In this document: in pieces, positions 50,457 to 59,699 of the stretch
How positions within the stretch are numbered: position 1 is the stretch's first letter
How the letters are laid out: each line of letters starts with the position of its first letter
Assembly: GCA_017474455.1 (NCBI GenBank)
Contig: JAFVHP010000011.1
Span: 62,001 to 126,000, forward strand
Length of the DNA: 64,000 nt
Source: Lachnospiraceae bacterium
GTDB lineage: Bacteria > Bacillota > Clostridia > Lachnospirales > Lachnospiraceae
Direction: 5' to 3'
Position numbers and translations under genes: made by a program
The notes under the pieces: generated by a model
Told to the model about the DNA's origin: nothing
Databases searched by the model: none
The model's input: only the letters and a program-made list of their open reading frames with translations

Positions 50457-51398
50457 ATGGCATTAAAAGTTGGACTGATTCTTTATTCGGTAAGGGATGA
50501 GATGGCGAAGGATCCCATCGCGACTGTCAGGAAAGTCGGCGAATGCGGATACAAGTACATCGAAACATGCAACCACAACGCGATCAAGGATCCCGGCTGC
50601 GGGTTCGGCGTGCCGGCTGAGGAACTAAAGGCAGCGTTTGACGAGTTTGGCTCAAAAGTCGTCAGCACACATATTTTCCCGCTTGAGAGCGCGGATATCA
50701 AAGAAGTAGTCAAGTATAACAGTATCGTGGGGAATAAGAACCTGGTCAATCCGATGGGCAGCTTTTCCACCTATGACGATATGATGAAGCAGATCGAAGG
50801 ATTTAACGAACTGGGCAGGCAGCTCCGCGAAGAAGGAATGACTTTCCTTTATCACAACCACCATTTTGAGTTCAAGACCTTCAACGGCAAGACGATCGAA
50901 GATTATATCATGGAGAACACAGATCCCGAATACCTGTCCTTTGAGCTGGATACATTCTGGGTGATGCGTTCAGGCCTGTGCCCTGTCGAGATGCTCAAAC
51001 ATATGGGCAAGAGAGTAAAGCTCGTCCATCAGAAGGACTTTGCATGGGATTCTACCATCGCGATCAATGTTGTCGGACGGACACCCGAAGAGCGCGAGAT
51101 GCAGGAAGGCGAATTTGTCGGCATGAACGCTGAATCCAATTATGCGAAAGCCGGCGGAAAGCATACCGTCAGGGAAGAAAGGGAAGACAAGGCGTTTTCG
51201 GAAGAAGGCCACGCCGCCTTCACAGAGATCGGCACCGGGATCATGCATATCCAGGATATCATTGACGCAGCCAATGAGTATACCGATGCGGAATACATTA
51301 TCCTTGAGCAGGACTATACCAGAATGCCGACACAGATCGATTCCATTAAGAAGAGTATGGAAGGCTTCCGTAAATTCAGCGGTATCTCCTGGGAGTGA
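50457..51398 (+). CDS. Sugar-phosphate isomerase/epimerase-like TIM barrel
   Basis: 313 residues. A xylose-isomerase-like TIM barrel: start KVGLILYSVRDEM, central FLYHNHHFEFK, ELDTFWVMRSGL with the acidic metal ligand, KLVHQKDFAW and a final YIILEQDYTRMP. It interconverts sugars, sugar phosphates or keto-sugars with a divalent metal; the precise substrate is not deducible. A loop of about 40 residues between strands 7 and 8 (GRTPEEREMQ, then EDKAFSEEG) is longer than usual. It is not closely related to the 7596 protein. TAGGAAAGGGGAATGAC precedes ATG, and the MerR-type promoter lies 43 bases before that. Monocistronic. Confidence 0.8.
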   Translation: MALKVGLILYSVRDEMAKDPIATVRKVGECGYKYIETCNHNAIKDPGCGFGVPAEELKAAFDEFGSKVVSTHIFPLESADIKEVVKYNSIVGNKNLVNPMGSFSTYDDMMKQIEGFNELGRQLREEGMTFLYHNHHFEFKTFNGKTIEDYIMENTDPEYLSFELDTFWVMRSGLCPVEMLKHMGKRVKLVHQKDFAWDSTIAINVVGRTPEEREMQEGEFVGMNAESNYAKAGGKHTVREEREDKAFSEEGHAAFTEIGTGIMHIQDIIDAANEYTDAEYIILEQDYTRMPTQIDSIKKSMEGFRKFSGISWE

Positions 51399-51438
51399 TC
51401 AGATCCTGAAACAATGACCGGTTTCACGAATAATGGCA

Positions 51439-51470
51439 GAAGGGACCCTTTACAGGGTCCCTTCGTTTTC
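51439..51470 (+). terminator. Terminator between convergent isomerase and merR
   Basis: Eleven-pair stem GAAGGGACCCT / AGGGTCCCTTC, TTAC loop, then GTTTTC. It also lies three bases from the minus-strand stop. Confidence 0.9.
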
Positions 51471-51472
51471 TG

Positions 51473-52294
51473 TTATCCTTTTGTCCTGCCGGCGATCTGA
51501 TCCAGCATATCGGGCAGGAACTGGACCTCGCTCCGGACACTTCTTACGGACAGATTCTCCATCAGCACTTTGGTCAAAATGACGATGCAGTTGTCATGAA
51601 CATCAAAAGAATCTGCCGCAACGGAATCCATTGTGCCCCGCCTGCCCGCAAAGGAATACTGCATGCACTGATAATCGCCTTCCGGTATAACGAACGTATC
51701 AGCATCGCCCGGGATCTCGCCGATGCATTCCAGATAGATCTTCACGCTTACTCCTCCGTCGTGATACAGGAACATGAAACCGGAAGGAAGCATCGGCAGT
51801 AAAGCGTGTCTTTCACAGTAATCATACAGATCATAAAGGACCAGTTCCGTCTTTTTAAGGTCGTGCTGGAAGCCGGTACAGTCTGCTGTCGCGAACAGTC
51901 TCTGCCTGATATGCCTTGTATAAATACCTTCTTTATCGAGATAAGGCCTGTTTTCCTCGATAAAGTCCAGCATATAACGGATCCGTTCCAGATCCTTTTC
52001 GGCCGAGCGTATCCTTGCCCTGGCTGTCTCCATACTGTCTTCCAGGAGGGCCTTTTCCGCGACCTGGCCGTCGGCATCGATATACTGCCTGAGGTTTTTG
52101 ATCGGGATACCGAAGTTCGTGCACATCATGATCACATCCAGCTGGTTCAGCTGGGTGGAACGGTAATATCTGTATTTGGTATCCGGATCGATATAGGCAG
52201 GATGAAGAAAACCGATCTTTTCGTAGTATCGGAGGGAATTGATGTTCAGCTTTCTGAATTTAGAGAATTCACTGATGGTATAAAGATCTTTCAT
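51473..52294 (-). CDS. MerR-family transcriptional regulator with GyrI-like effector domain
   Basis: 273 residues. The N-terminal winged helix DNA-binding domain is clear: YTISEFSKFRKLNINSLRYY then YEKIGFLHPAYIDPDTKYRY. A coiled helix (80-115) dimerises the protein, and residues 120-273 resemble the GyrI/BmrR effector domain that binds hydrophobic drugs or cations. No metal-binding cysteines are present, so metal sensing is unlikely. The start (52294) is fixed by an in-frame stop 9 bases upstream; TAAAAT lies six bases before the ATG and there is no Shine-Dalgarno, which suggests a leaderless mRNA. It may control the palindromic promoter at 50384 and the divergent RND gene. Confidence 0.88.
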   Translation of the reverse strand: MKDLYTISEFSKFRKLNINSLRYYEKIGFLHPAYIDPDTKYRYYRSTQLNQLDVIMMCTNFGIPIKNLRQYIDADGQVAEKALLEDSMETARARIRSAEKDLERIRYMLDFIEENRPYLDKEGIYTRHIRQRLFATADCTGFQHDLKKTELVLYDLYDYCERHALLPMLPSGFMFLYHDGGVSVKIYLECIGEIPGDADTFVIPEGDYQCMQYSFAGRRGTMDSVAADSFDVHDNCIVILTKVLMENLSVRSVRSEVQFLPDMLDQIAGRTKG

Positions 52295-52300
52295 AACTGT

Positions 52301-52330
52301 ATTTTACAAAAAGTTTAGATTTAATGAAAG
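52301..52330 (-). promoter_or_regulatory. Promoter of merR, abutting start codon
   Basis: Minus-strand TAAAAT (52306-52301), six bases, then ATG. A weak -35 (CTTTCA, 52330-52325) is 18 bases upstream. Confidence 0.5.
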
Positions 52331-52370
52331 AAATAACCTTGTATTTAGAGCAGGATACGATGACAATTAT

Positions 52371-52394
52371 GTATGTTCTCATAATGAGGCATAC
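52371..52394 (+). promoter_or_regulatory. Inverted repeat before RND transporter gene
   Basis: GTATGTTCTCAT and ATGAGGCATAC around one A, imperfect (one extra base on the left). TTATGT and CATACT 17 bases apart overlap it, so it may be an operator over a weak promoter. Confidence 0.45.
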
Positions 52395-52452
52395 TGTGCC
52401 CGAATGTGGGAACAGCAACTGATCAGAGCGTATAGGACATGCTTATTACTTA

Positions 52453-55400
52453 ATGGAAAAGCTAAGCGTTAAAAAACCGTTTACTGTCCTTGTGGCAGTA
52501 TTGATCATACTTATTCTCGGTGTGGTCTCGGCTTTGAGGATCCCGACAGACCTGCTCCCTTCGATCAGCCTTCCCTACATGATCGTGATCACACCGTATC
52601 CGGGCGCATCCCCCGAAAGGGTGGAGGCTATGGTCAGTGTACCTATGGAAAGGTCTCTCGGCACGGTCTCCCACGTCAAGAATGTCACATCCACCAGCGC
52701 GGAAAACTACAGCATGGTCCAGCTGGAATTCGAGGACGGGACCGATATGGATTCCGCCATGGTCAAAGTATCCAGTTCGGTAGAGCAGGTAAGAGGGCAG
52801 CTCCCGGCGGAATGCGGCACGCCCAGCATAATCGAGATCAGCATGGACATGATTGCCACCATGTACCTGGCGGTCAGTCGTGACGGGTACGACATTTATG
52901 AGCTGTCCGAGTTTATAGAAGACGAAGTGGTGCCGTATTTTGAAAGACAGGAAGGCGCTGCGAGCGTCAGCACGATCGGCCTTGTCGAGAAGAGCATCCA
53001 GGTAGATCTGAACGCGGTCAAAATACAGGAACTGAACGACCGGATACTGGAAAAGACGGACAGCGCTCTGGCACAGGCCAGAAAGCAGCTGGATGACGCG
53101 AAACGGCAGGTGGAAGACGGACAGTCCGAACTGGAATCACAGGAAAGACGGTTCGGTTCCACAGTGGCCTCCGGTATGATGAGCCAGCTTGAACCTGGCA
53201 CAGGTGACCTGCAGGTACGCCTGAAGGAATCCATCACGCAGATGTACCAGAGGCTGGACGCCCTGCAGAATTCCGTCAACGGGATGAACGGGGTAGGGAG
53301 CGGCCTTGCCGGGGATATCGGCGGCGCTATGCAGAATTTCCAGAATGCATACTGGGAAGCTTTTTATGATTATTTCAATGCCAGGCGAGCTTCTGAAAAT
53401 GCCTTGAAAGCATCTGAAAAGACTGTGGAGGAAATGAACGAAGCTGTGGAAAAGGCGCTCGAGGAAAAAGAACAGGAGCGTCAGGAACAGCAGAACGAAG
53501 AGAATAAGCAGGAAGGACAGGATCCTCCGCAGGAACAGGCACATCAGGAAGAGCAGGCCCCGCCGCAGGAGCAAACGCCGCAGGAAGAACAGACCCCGCC
53601 GCAGGAACAGACACCGCAGGAAGGACAGACCCCGCCGCAGGAAAATACGCCGCAGGATGAGCAGACCCCGCCGCAGGAGCAGCCGACCCAGGAACAGCAG
53701 AGTACGCAGGAAGAGCCCGGAAATGCAGCCGCAGAGCCGGTCTATATAAATACAGAAGAGCCGCCTGCGGAACCTTCTGCGGATCAGCCGACGGATACAT
53801 CGGCAGACCCCGGGACGGATGTCCCTGAACCGGCAGAATCGTCCGATACCGGAATGACAGGGAGAAGCATTTCAGCTCCCGGCGGTTTGGGAAATCTGTA
53901 TTCGGACAAGCCTTCCGATCATATTATCCTGCACAGCGGAGGGCAGCGCCTCCTTATCAGGACTGCCGCGTATGATACGGCGGACGAAGAAGGGGATGAC
54001 CCTTTTGCGGATATCCCGGAAGAACTCCCCGACGAGATCAGGCAGAGAATAGAAGAAGCTTACGAAGATGTAGAAACAGCCGCAGAGGCGGCTGGCGAAT
54101 ACCTGAGCCGTGAAGAAGTGACGGCACGTCTGGAAAGTGCAAGAAAAGACCTGGAAGACGCGTATACTGCACTGGACGGCGGTTCTATCTCCAGTATCGC
54201 GGCCGGCATATCCAAACTGGTCTCGGCTGAAGCCAGGATCCAGTCCCTTATGGAGAGGATCCAGAAAGCCGATACCGCCGGCAGCCTTAATCAGCCTGTA
54301 AGCCGCATCTACGAAGCATTGAGGCAGATGGATGAAGGGATAGAACAGCTTCCACAGATGATGGATTCACTGGAGCAGGGGCTTTCCATGCTCACCCAGG
54401 GACAGCTGGACGCCGCTCTGGGATTTTCGCAGGCCGCGAACGGGCTGTTTACTATGCAGCAGCAGCTGGAGCAGGCTTCCGCGCAGTACGAATCTGCCAG
54501 GACCGAAGCCTTAAAGAGTGCCAATATCGACACGCTGGTAACGGCGCCCATGCTTTCCCAGCTGATCTATGCCCAGAATTTCTCCATGCCGGCAGGTTAT
54601 ATCGACGATCAGGACGACCGTTCCTGGCTTTTGAAGATCGGGGAAGAATTCGATACTTCCGAAGATATTGCCGGAGCGCTGCTGGCGGATATTGACGGGA
54701 TCGGTACGATCAGGCTGTCCGACGTGGCCGACATAACTGTGATCGACAATGCCGGAGTATCCTATACCAAGCTGAACGGACAAAACGGTGTCGTCGTTTC
54801 GATCTACAAGAGTTCTACGGCCAGCACCAGCGAGGTTTCCGAAGCCTGTAAAAAGGCGGTCAAAGAACTGATGGAGGACAAGCCGGGAACAAATGTCGTC
54901 ATACTGATGGACCAGGGATCCTATATCCGCCTGATCGTTTCGGATATCCTTTCCAGCATGGCGCTGGGCGCTTTTCTGGCCGTTATCGTTCTTGCCCTGT
55001 TCCTGAGAGACGTCAGGCCTACGATCATGGTCGGCATAAGCATACCGCTGTCAGTACTGTTCACGATGGTACTGATGTACTTCTCGAACCTGAGCCTGAA
55101 TATCATGACCATGGCGGGTATTTCGCTGGGCATCGGCATGCTGGTCGATAACTCCATCGTCGTTATGGAGAATATCATCCGCCTGCGGCAGCGCGGGACT
55201 TCTCCCGCGAGGGCTTCCGTACAGGGGGCGAAGCAGGTCTCCGGATCTATCATCGCTTCCACACTGACGACCATCTGCGTTTTTTTGCCGATGGTCTTTA
55301 CGACCGGTACGGTACGGGAACTCCTGCTCCCGATGGCGCTGTCGATAACTTACTGCCTGACAGCCTCCCTGATCGTGGCCATGACCGTGATACCGGCCTC

Positions 55401-57357
55401 TGCCAGCGTGATCCTCAAAAGGATACGGCCCAAACGCCGTTCACTTTTCGACAGGATCCTGGACAGGTACGGCACTACACTTGCCTGGACTCTGCACCAT
55501 AAACTGATCGTTATGGCTGTGGCAATAGGCCTTCTTGCTTTCTGCATCTGGAGACTTATCGTAATGGGTATCGTCATGCTGCCGGATATGAGTTCGGATA
55601 CGATACAGGTCGATATCAGGACCCCCGCGGGGCTGGACAGGGAGGAATCCTATGCCATGGCGGATGAGATCGCGGAAAGGATCATGTCGATCGACGGTGT
55701 TGCCGATGTCGGTATCATGGATTCATCCAGTACGGCAGGCCTTATATCGGTAATGACGACATCGTCCGGAGGCTACGGCAGTTATCTGAGCTATATTATC
55801 GCGGAAGACAATTCGCGCAAAAATCTTGACAGGATCAGTGGGGAAATAAAGGAAGCAACGGACGATCTCCTTGAAGGATCGGTAAAAGTAGCAGAAACGG
55901 CGATGGGCGATATGACTGCCCTGATGCCCAGCGGCCTGTCTGTAAACATATACGGGACTGATCTGGATATGCTGTATGATACCGGCAATGCCGTTGCTGA
56001 TTCCGTCATGGATATCCATGGGTTTACAAACGTCCGGAACAGCGCCGGCGCGCAGGAACAATCGCTCCTGCTCCATATAGACAAGGATAAGGCGATGGGG
56101 ATGGGACTGACGGTCGCCCAGATCTATGCCGAGATCGCCGGCAGGATGCAGACGGAAGTGACTTCCACCAGCATAACCACGGACGGGATCACGCTGACCG
56201 TACATGTCAGGGATGAGACAAAGCCGCTGACCAGGGAAAACCTCCTGGATCTGGAATTCAAAACACAGTCCATGTTCCCGCAGATGCCGGCGGCAGGAGA
56301 TACTGAAGCGGCGGGAGAGGCTGACGGATCCGGCGGTGAAGAAGCAGAAAGCGGACCGGACGATGAAGCAGACCTTGCGGATCTGATGAGTCTTTTCGGA
56401 GGGGCTTCCGCTTCGCCGAAAGAAGAAATTCACAAACTCAGGGAGTTCGCGACTCTGGAAGAAACTCTTTCGCCGCGGGCGATCAACAGGGAGAACCAGT
56501 CCAGATACGTGACTGTCTCGGCAGACACGATGCCGGGCTATAATACCACGCTCCTTTCCCGCCAGCTGGAAGAAAGCGTAGACAGGATGAACGCCTCGCT
56601 GCCTCACGGGTATTCGGTCGAGATCGGCGGGGAGAGCAGCCAGGTCAATGAAATGATCGTGCAGATGGCAAAGATGCTGCTGCTGGCGCTGGCGTTTATA
56701 TACCTTGTCATGGTCGCGCAGTTCCAGAGCCTTCTGTCGCCGTTCATCATACTGTTTACGATCCCTCTGGCATTCACGGGAGGCATGATAGCCCTGCTAA
56801 TCACCCGTGAACAGCTTTCCATGCTGGCCCTGATGGGCTTTCTGGTGCTGATGGGAACGGTCGTCAATAACGGTATCGTATTCGTTGATTATACCAATCA
56901 GCTGCGGATCGGCGGCCTTGGACGGCAGGATGCGCTTATCGCCGCGGGCAAGACAAGGATGCGCCCTATCCTGATGACAGCCCTGACCACGATCCTTGCC
57001 ATGACACAGCTGATCTTTGGTGACGGGATGGGTGCCCAGATCAGCCGGGCGATGGCGCTGGTCATATCCGGCGGCCTTATTTACGCTACACTGATGACGC
57101 TTTATATCGTACCTCTGGTTTACGACATTCTTTATAAGAAACAGCCGCTGTCCGTTGATGTGGACAGTGACATCGACGACGCTCCCGATGACGCGGCCGA
57201 GTTCCTTGCAGAGCTGAACCGCCGGGAAGAAGCGTATGAAGAAGAGATGCCTGTTATCCCGGAAGATGATGCAGACGGAGAGGATGAGTATGATTATGAT
57301 CCGGATGCGGACTGGGATGACGGTATAGACGATATGGATACGACAGAATTGGAATGA
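52453..57357 (+). CDS. RND efflux transporter with 500-residue inserted extracellular domain
   Basis: 1634 residues; AcrB/HAE1-type permeases usually have about 1030. The opening KPFTVLVAVLIILILGVVSA, then YPGASPERVEAMVSVPMER, is TM1 and porter start. Residues 190-700 are an insert in the porter region: a Gln/Glu coiled coil (197-343), a Pro/Gln/Glu repeat PPQEQTPQEEQT (354-420), and a second helical part (500-690). The porter resumes near residue 708 (SMPAGYIDDQDDRSWLLKIG), then TM4 GIGMLVDNSIVVMENIIRLR with the proton-relay aspartate, and a second half ending in LVYDILYKK. An acidic cytoplasmic tail ends the protein. It probably exports a hydrophobic compound; the insert may bridge the wall since no adaptor gene is present. 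No ribosome site is seen. Confidence 0.9.
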   Translation: MEKLSVKKPFTVLVAVLIILILGVVSALRIPTDLLPSISLPYMIVITPYPGASPERVEAMVSVPMERSLGTVSHVKNVTSTSAENYSMVQLEFEDGTDMDSAMVKVSSSVEQVRGQLPAECGTPSIIEISMDMIATMYLAVSRDGYDIYELSEFIEDEVVPYFERQEGAASVSTIGLVEKSIQVDLNAVKIQELNDRILEKTDSALAQARKQLDDAKRQVEDGQSELESQERRFGSTVASGMMSQLEPGTGDLQVRLKESITQMYQRLDALQNSVNGMNGVGSGLAGDIGGAMQNFQNAYWEAFYDYFNARRASENALKASEKTVEEMNEAVEKALEEKEQERQEQQNEENKQEGQDPPQEQAHQEEQAPPQEQTPQEEQTPPQEQTPQEGQTPPQENTPQDEQTPPQEQPTQEQQSTQEEPGNAAAEPVYINTEEPPAEPSADQPTDTSADPGTDVPEPAESSDTGMTGRSISAPGGLGNLYSDKPSDHIILHSGGQRLLIRTAAYDTADEEGDDPFADIPEELPDEIRQRIEEAYEDVETAAEAAGEYLSREEVTARLESARKDLEDAYTALDGGSISSIAAGISKLVSAEARIQSLMERIQKADTAGSLNQPVSRIYEALRQMDEGIEQLPQMMDSLEQGLSMLTQGQLDAALGFSQAANGLFTMQQQLEQASAQYESARTEALKSANIDTLVTAPMLSQLIYAQNFSMPAGYIDDQDDRSWLLKIGEEFDTSEDIAGALLADIDGIGTIRLSDVADITVIDNAGVSYTKLNGQNGVVVSIYKSSTASTSEVSEACKKAVKELMEDKPGTNVVILMDQGSYIRLIVSDILSSMALGAFLAVIVLALFLRDVRPTIMVGISIPLSVLFTMVLMYFSNLSLNIMTMAGISLGIGMLVDNSIVVMENIIRLRQRGTSPARASVQGAKQVSGSIIASTLTTICVFLPMVFTTGTVRELLLPMALSITYCLTASLIVAMTVIPASASVILKRIRPKRRSLFDRILDRYGTTLAWTLHHKLIVMAVAIGLLAFCIWRLIVMGIVMLPDMSSDTIQVDIRTPAGLDREESYAMADEIAERIMSIDGVADVGIMDSSSTAGLISVMTTSSGGYGSYLSYIIAEDNSRKNLDRISGEIKEATDDLLEGSVKVAETAMGDMTALMPSGLSVNIYGTDLDMLYDTGNAVADSVMDIHGFTNVRNSAGAQEQSLLLHIDKDKAMGMGLTVAQIYAEIAGRMQTEVTSTSITTDGITLTVHVRDETKPLTRENLLDLEFKTQSMFPQMPAAGDTEAAGEADGSGGEEAESGPDDEADLADLMSLFGGASASPKEEIHKLREFATLEETLSPRAINRENQSRYVTVSADTMPGYNTTLLSRQLEESVDRMNASLPHGYSVEIGGESSQVNEMIVQMAKMLLLALAFIYLVMVAQFQSLLSPFIILFTIPLAFTGGMIALLITREQLSMLALMGFLVLMGTVVNNGIVFVDYTNQLRIGGLGRQDALIAAGKTRMRPILMTALTTILAMTQLIFGDGMGAQISRAMALVISGGLIYATLMTLYIVPLVYDILYKKQPLSVDVDSDIDDAPDDAAEFLAELNRREEAYEEEMPVIPEDDADGEDEYDYDPDADWDDGIDDMDTTELE

Positions 57358-57382
57358 ATATCGGATGTTCCGGAAGGAGCGG

Positions 57383-58402
57383 TCAGGATTCCGCAGGAGG
57401 CTCCGTATTCATAAATGCCTTAACCTGGGCAGCATTCTTCAGCCCTGCCGATGCGCCTGTTGCCATGGTGCATATCGCGCCGCAGGCATTCGCGAATCTG
57501 AGCGCGTCATAGTCTGAACTTCCGTTCAGTATGGAAAAGATGAATCCGGCGATAAAATTATCGCCGGCGCCGGTGGCATCGACAGCCTTTATGCTATACG
57601 GAGGCAGTCTGAACTCGCTGCCGGCGTTTTTAAAATAACATCCTTTTGCCCCCAGCTTTATGATCACGTTCTTTACGCCGTGATCCAGAAAAACGTCCGC
57701 CATTTCTTCGGGTGTATCTTTGCCGGAATAGTATCCGGCTTCATCCTCGTTCGGTGTTATATAGTCGATCAGCGGCAGGGAGTCATTGATATCATCCAGT
57801 GTCAGTCTGGTGAAATTGGGCAGTTTTGTGTCCGCGAATACATAAGTCCTGCCGCCGGCGCTGTCTGTATGTCCGGATGCACCGGATATGACCTTATATA
57901 TGATCCCGGGATCATCAAAGGGGGCACGGAACAGGGAACCGAGCGATACTGCGCGGGCACCGGCTAAAGAATCGATATGGTTCTCCGGATGGAAATTATA
58001 TCTGTGTGAGCCGTTGGTAACAGATTTCCTGCTCCCGTCTTCATTTACGAACATTGTGGTGACCGGAGTGGGGACTTCATCGGATAAGAGGATGAGCCCG
58101 GTCGAGACACCGGTCTTTTCCAGGGCATGGCGTATCATATCCCCGGCGCCGTCATTGCCGAGATGGCAGAGTATGGATGTTTTCAGGCCGAGCTTCGCGG
58201 CAGCCATAGCTTCGTTTACCGCTTCACCGCCGGCACCAAGAGAACCGGACGCGGCTGTGAATCCGGACGCGGATACAGGGACGGGATCAAAGCCCCTGAT
58301 GATCGAATCGACAAGGGCAGCCCCTATACAGATCAGGTCAGGTGCGCCGGATCGTGCCGGTGAATATTTTACATTACTGATATCCGGATCATTCATTTTC
58401 AT
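57383..58402 (-). CDS. PfkB-family carbohydrate kinase
   Basis: 339 residues. Ribokinase-like fold with DLICIGAALVDSIIRGFDPV at the N-terminus, GGEAVNEAMAAAKLGLKTSI, and the catalytic signature VDATGAGDNFIAGFIFSILN with the base aspartate. It phosphorylates a sugar or nucleoside with ATP in the cytoplasm; fructose, ribose or 2-keto-sugar are possible, none shown. ATGs at 58402 and 58396 are near; ribosome site weak. It lies three bases after the anSME gene, so it is the last gene of a minus-strand operon of DLH, anSME-like and this kinase. Confidence 0.88.
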   Translation of the reverse strand: MKMNDPDISNVKYSPARSGAPDLICIGAALVDSIIRGFDPVPVSASGFTAASGSLGAGGEAVNEAMAAAKLGLKTSILCHLGNDGAGDMIRHALEKTGVSTGLILLSDEVPTPVTTMFVNEDGSRKSVTNGSHRYNFHPENHIDSLAGARAVSLGSLFRAPFDDPGIIYKVISGASGHTDSAGGRTYVFADTKLPNFTRLTLDDINDSLPLIDYITPNEDEAGYYSGKDTPEEMADVFLDHGVKNVIIKLGAKGCYFKNAGSEFRLPPYSIKAVDATGAGDNFIAGFIFSILNGSSDYDALRFANACGAICTMATGASAGLKNAAQVKAFMNTEPPAES

Positions 58403-58405
58403 TCT

Positions 58406-59695
58406 TTAAGGACACCGTTTCAGACAGCAGTTCTTGAACTTTTTTCCGCTGCCGCAGGGACACGCGTCATTACGGGAGACCATCCTGCAGCGGTCCCTTT
58501 CCGTTCTGACAAGCACAGGCATGATCTCTTCCGGGCGTTTGCCTTCGGCGGAAAGTTTCATGGCTTCTTTTAAAAGGGGGACGGAGTAGCCGAAAAAGGC
58601 TTTCAGACCCTCACAGAGATAGTATTTGTTCCTGCCGCTGCCGTCGGAGGCAGGAAGGAACCTGTCTTTCGGACAGGCGCCGCCGCACATCGGAAGGTAA
58701 GGGCATTCAGAGCATTCCCGGCACAGGGTCTCTTCCTTGGCGTTTCCGAAGGCAGTCTGGACAGGAGAGGTGACAAGGCCGGAGAGTTCATCGCTGACCG
58801 TACCTATCCTGTGCTCCGCAGTGACAAAATGATCGCAGGAATAAACGCCGCCGTCAGCTTCCACGACGAGGACATTTCCGCACTTCCTTCGCATCCAGCA
58901 AAGACTCGGTTCACCGCCCGTCAGTACCATGGCCATTTCCGAGAACATCTGCACTTCACAGGTGCCAAGGTCATGGAATATCCATTCGGCGAACACGTCA
59001 GAGAGGAACTGGCCGTAGCCTTCCGGGGTAACGGAATCCGGGGTAGCAAGGGCTGTCGGATCCGGAACGCCGGCCGGGGCATGATCTGCGTCGGCAGGAC
59101 GCCTTACGATCGGGATGAACTGGATCCAGCCGGTCTTCATATCCCTGAGGGACCTGTAGATTGCGGCCGCGTTCTTTACGGAATCGGAAGTGACGGTGCA
59201 GAGCAGGTCCGGGCTCACACCATGGGCCAGAAGGTTTTCGCAGGCGTTCCGGATGCGGCCAAAAGTCCCTTTCCCGGCCGCATCCTTCCTGTACAGGTCA
59301 TGCACCGTTTCCGTACCGTCGATGGAAAGTCCGACGTCAAAGTGTTCCCGCGCGATAAAGCTGCACCATTCATCGTCCAGGATAAGGCCGTTTGTCTGGA
59401 GCGAGTTCCAGCACTGGAAGCCTTCCGGCAGATACTTTTTCTGATAAAAGAGAGCTTTTTCGTAGAAACCGATGCCGCACAGGGTCGGCTCGCCGCCGTG
59501 CCAGGTAAAGGAGACGACCGGGCCTTTTGCCGATGCGATATAGTTTTTGATGAACTGTTCCAGACAGGCTTCGGACATGATGCCGGGATCGCCGGTACCG
59601 TGATCCCTGCCGAGGTAATAACAATAGCTGCAGCGCATGTTGCATGCGCTGCCAGCCGGTTTTGCCATTATGACGAAAGGAACTTCAGACCTCAT
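58406..59695 (-). CDS. Anaerobic sulfatase-maturase-like radical SAM/SPASM enzyme with SEC-C end
   Basis: 429 residues. The radical SAM CxxxCxxC motif is C18-C22-C25 (GSACNMRCSYCYY), followed by SFTWHGGEPTLCGIGFYEK and SLQTNGLILDDEWCSFI as in anSME proteins. SPASM cysteines are present (ADGGVYSCDHFV; CRECSECPYLPMCGGACPKD), binding two auxiliary [4Fe-4S] clusters. The C-terminal NDACPCGSGKKFKNCCLKRC is a SEC-C zinc motif. Such enzymes convert a cysteine or serine of sulfatases to formylglycine in anaerobes. No sulfatase gene is in the window, so its target is unknown. GGAGAACTGACCGC precedes the ATG. It overlaps neither neighbour but is four bases from the DLH stop. Confidence 0.9.
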   Translation of the reverse strand: MRSEVPFVIMAKPAGSACNMRCSYCYYLGRDHGTGDPGIMSEACLEQFIKNYIASAKGPVVSFTWHGGEPTLCGIGFYEKALFYQKKYLPEGFQCWNSLQTNGLILDDEWCSFIAREHFDVGLSIDGTETVHDLYRKDAAGKGTFGRIRNACENLLAHGVSPDLLCTVTSDSVKNAAAIYRSLRDMKTGWIQFIPIVRRPADADHAPAGVPDPTALATPDSVTPEGYGQFLSDVFAEWIFHDLGTCEVQMFSEMAMVLTGGEPSLCWMRRKCGNVLVVEADGGVYSCDHFVTAEHRIGTVSDELSGLVTSPVQTAFGNAKEETLCRECSECPYLPMCGGACPKDRFLPASDGSGRNKYYLCEGLKAFFGYSVPLLKEAMKLSAEGKRPEEIMPVLVRTERDRCRMVSRNDACPCGSGKKFKNCCLKRCP

Positions 59696-59699
59696 GCGG

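Noticed and set aside
55723-56607. A 294-codon minus-strand frame inside the RND gene
   Set aside because: Antisense to conserved RND sequence; no ribosome site or domain.
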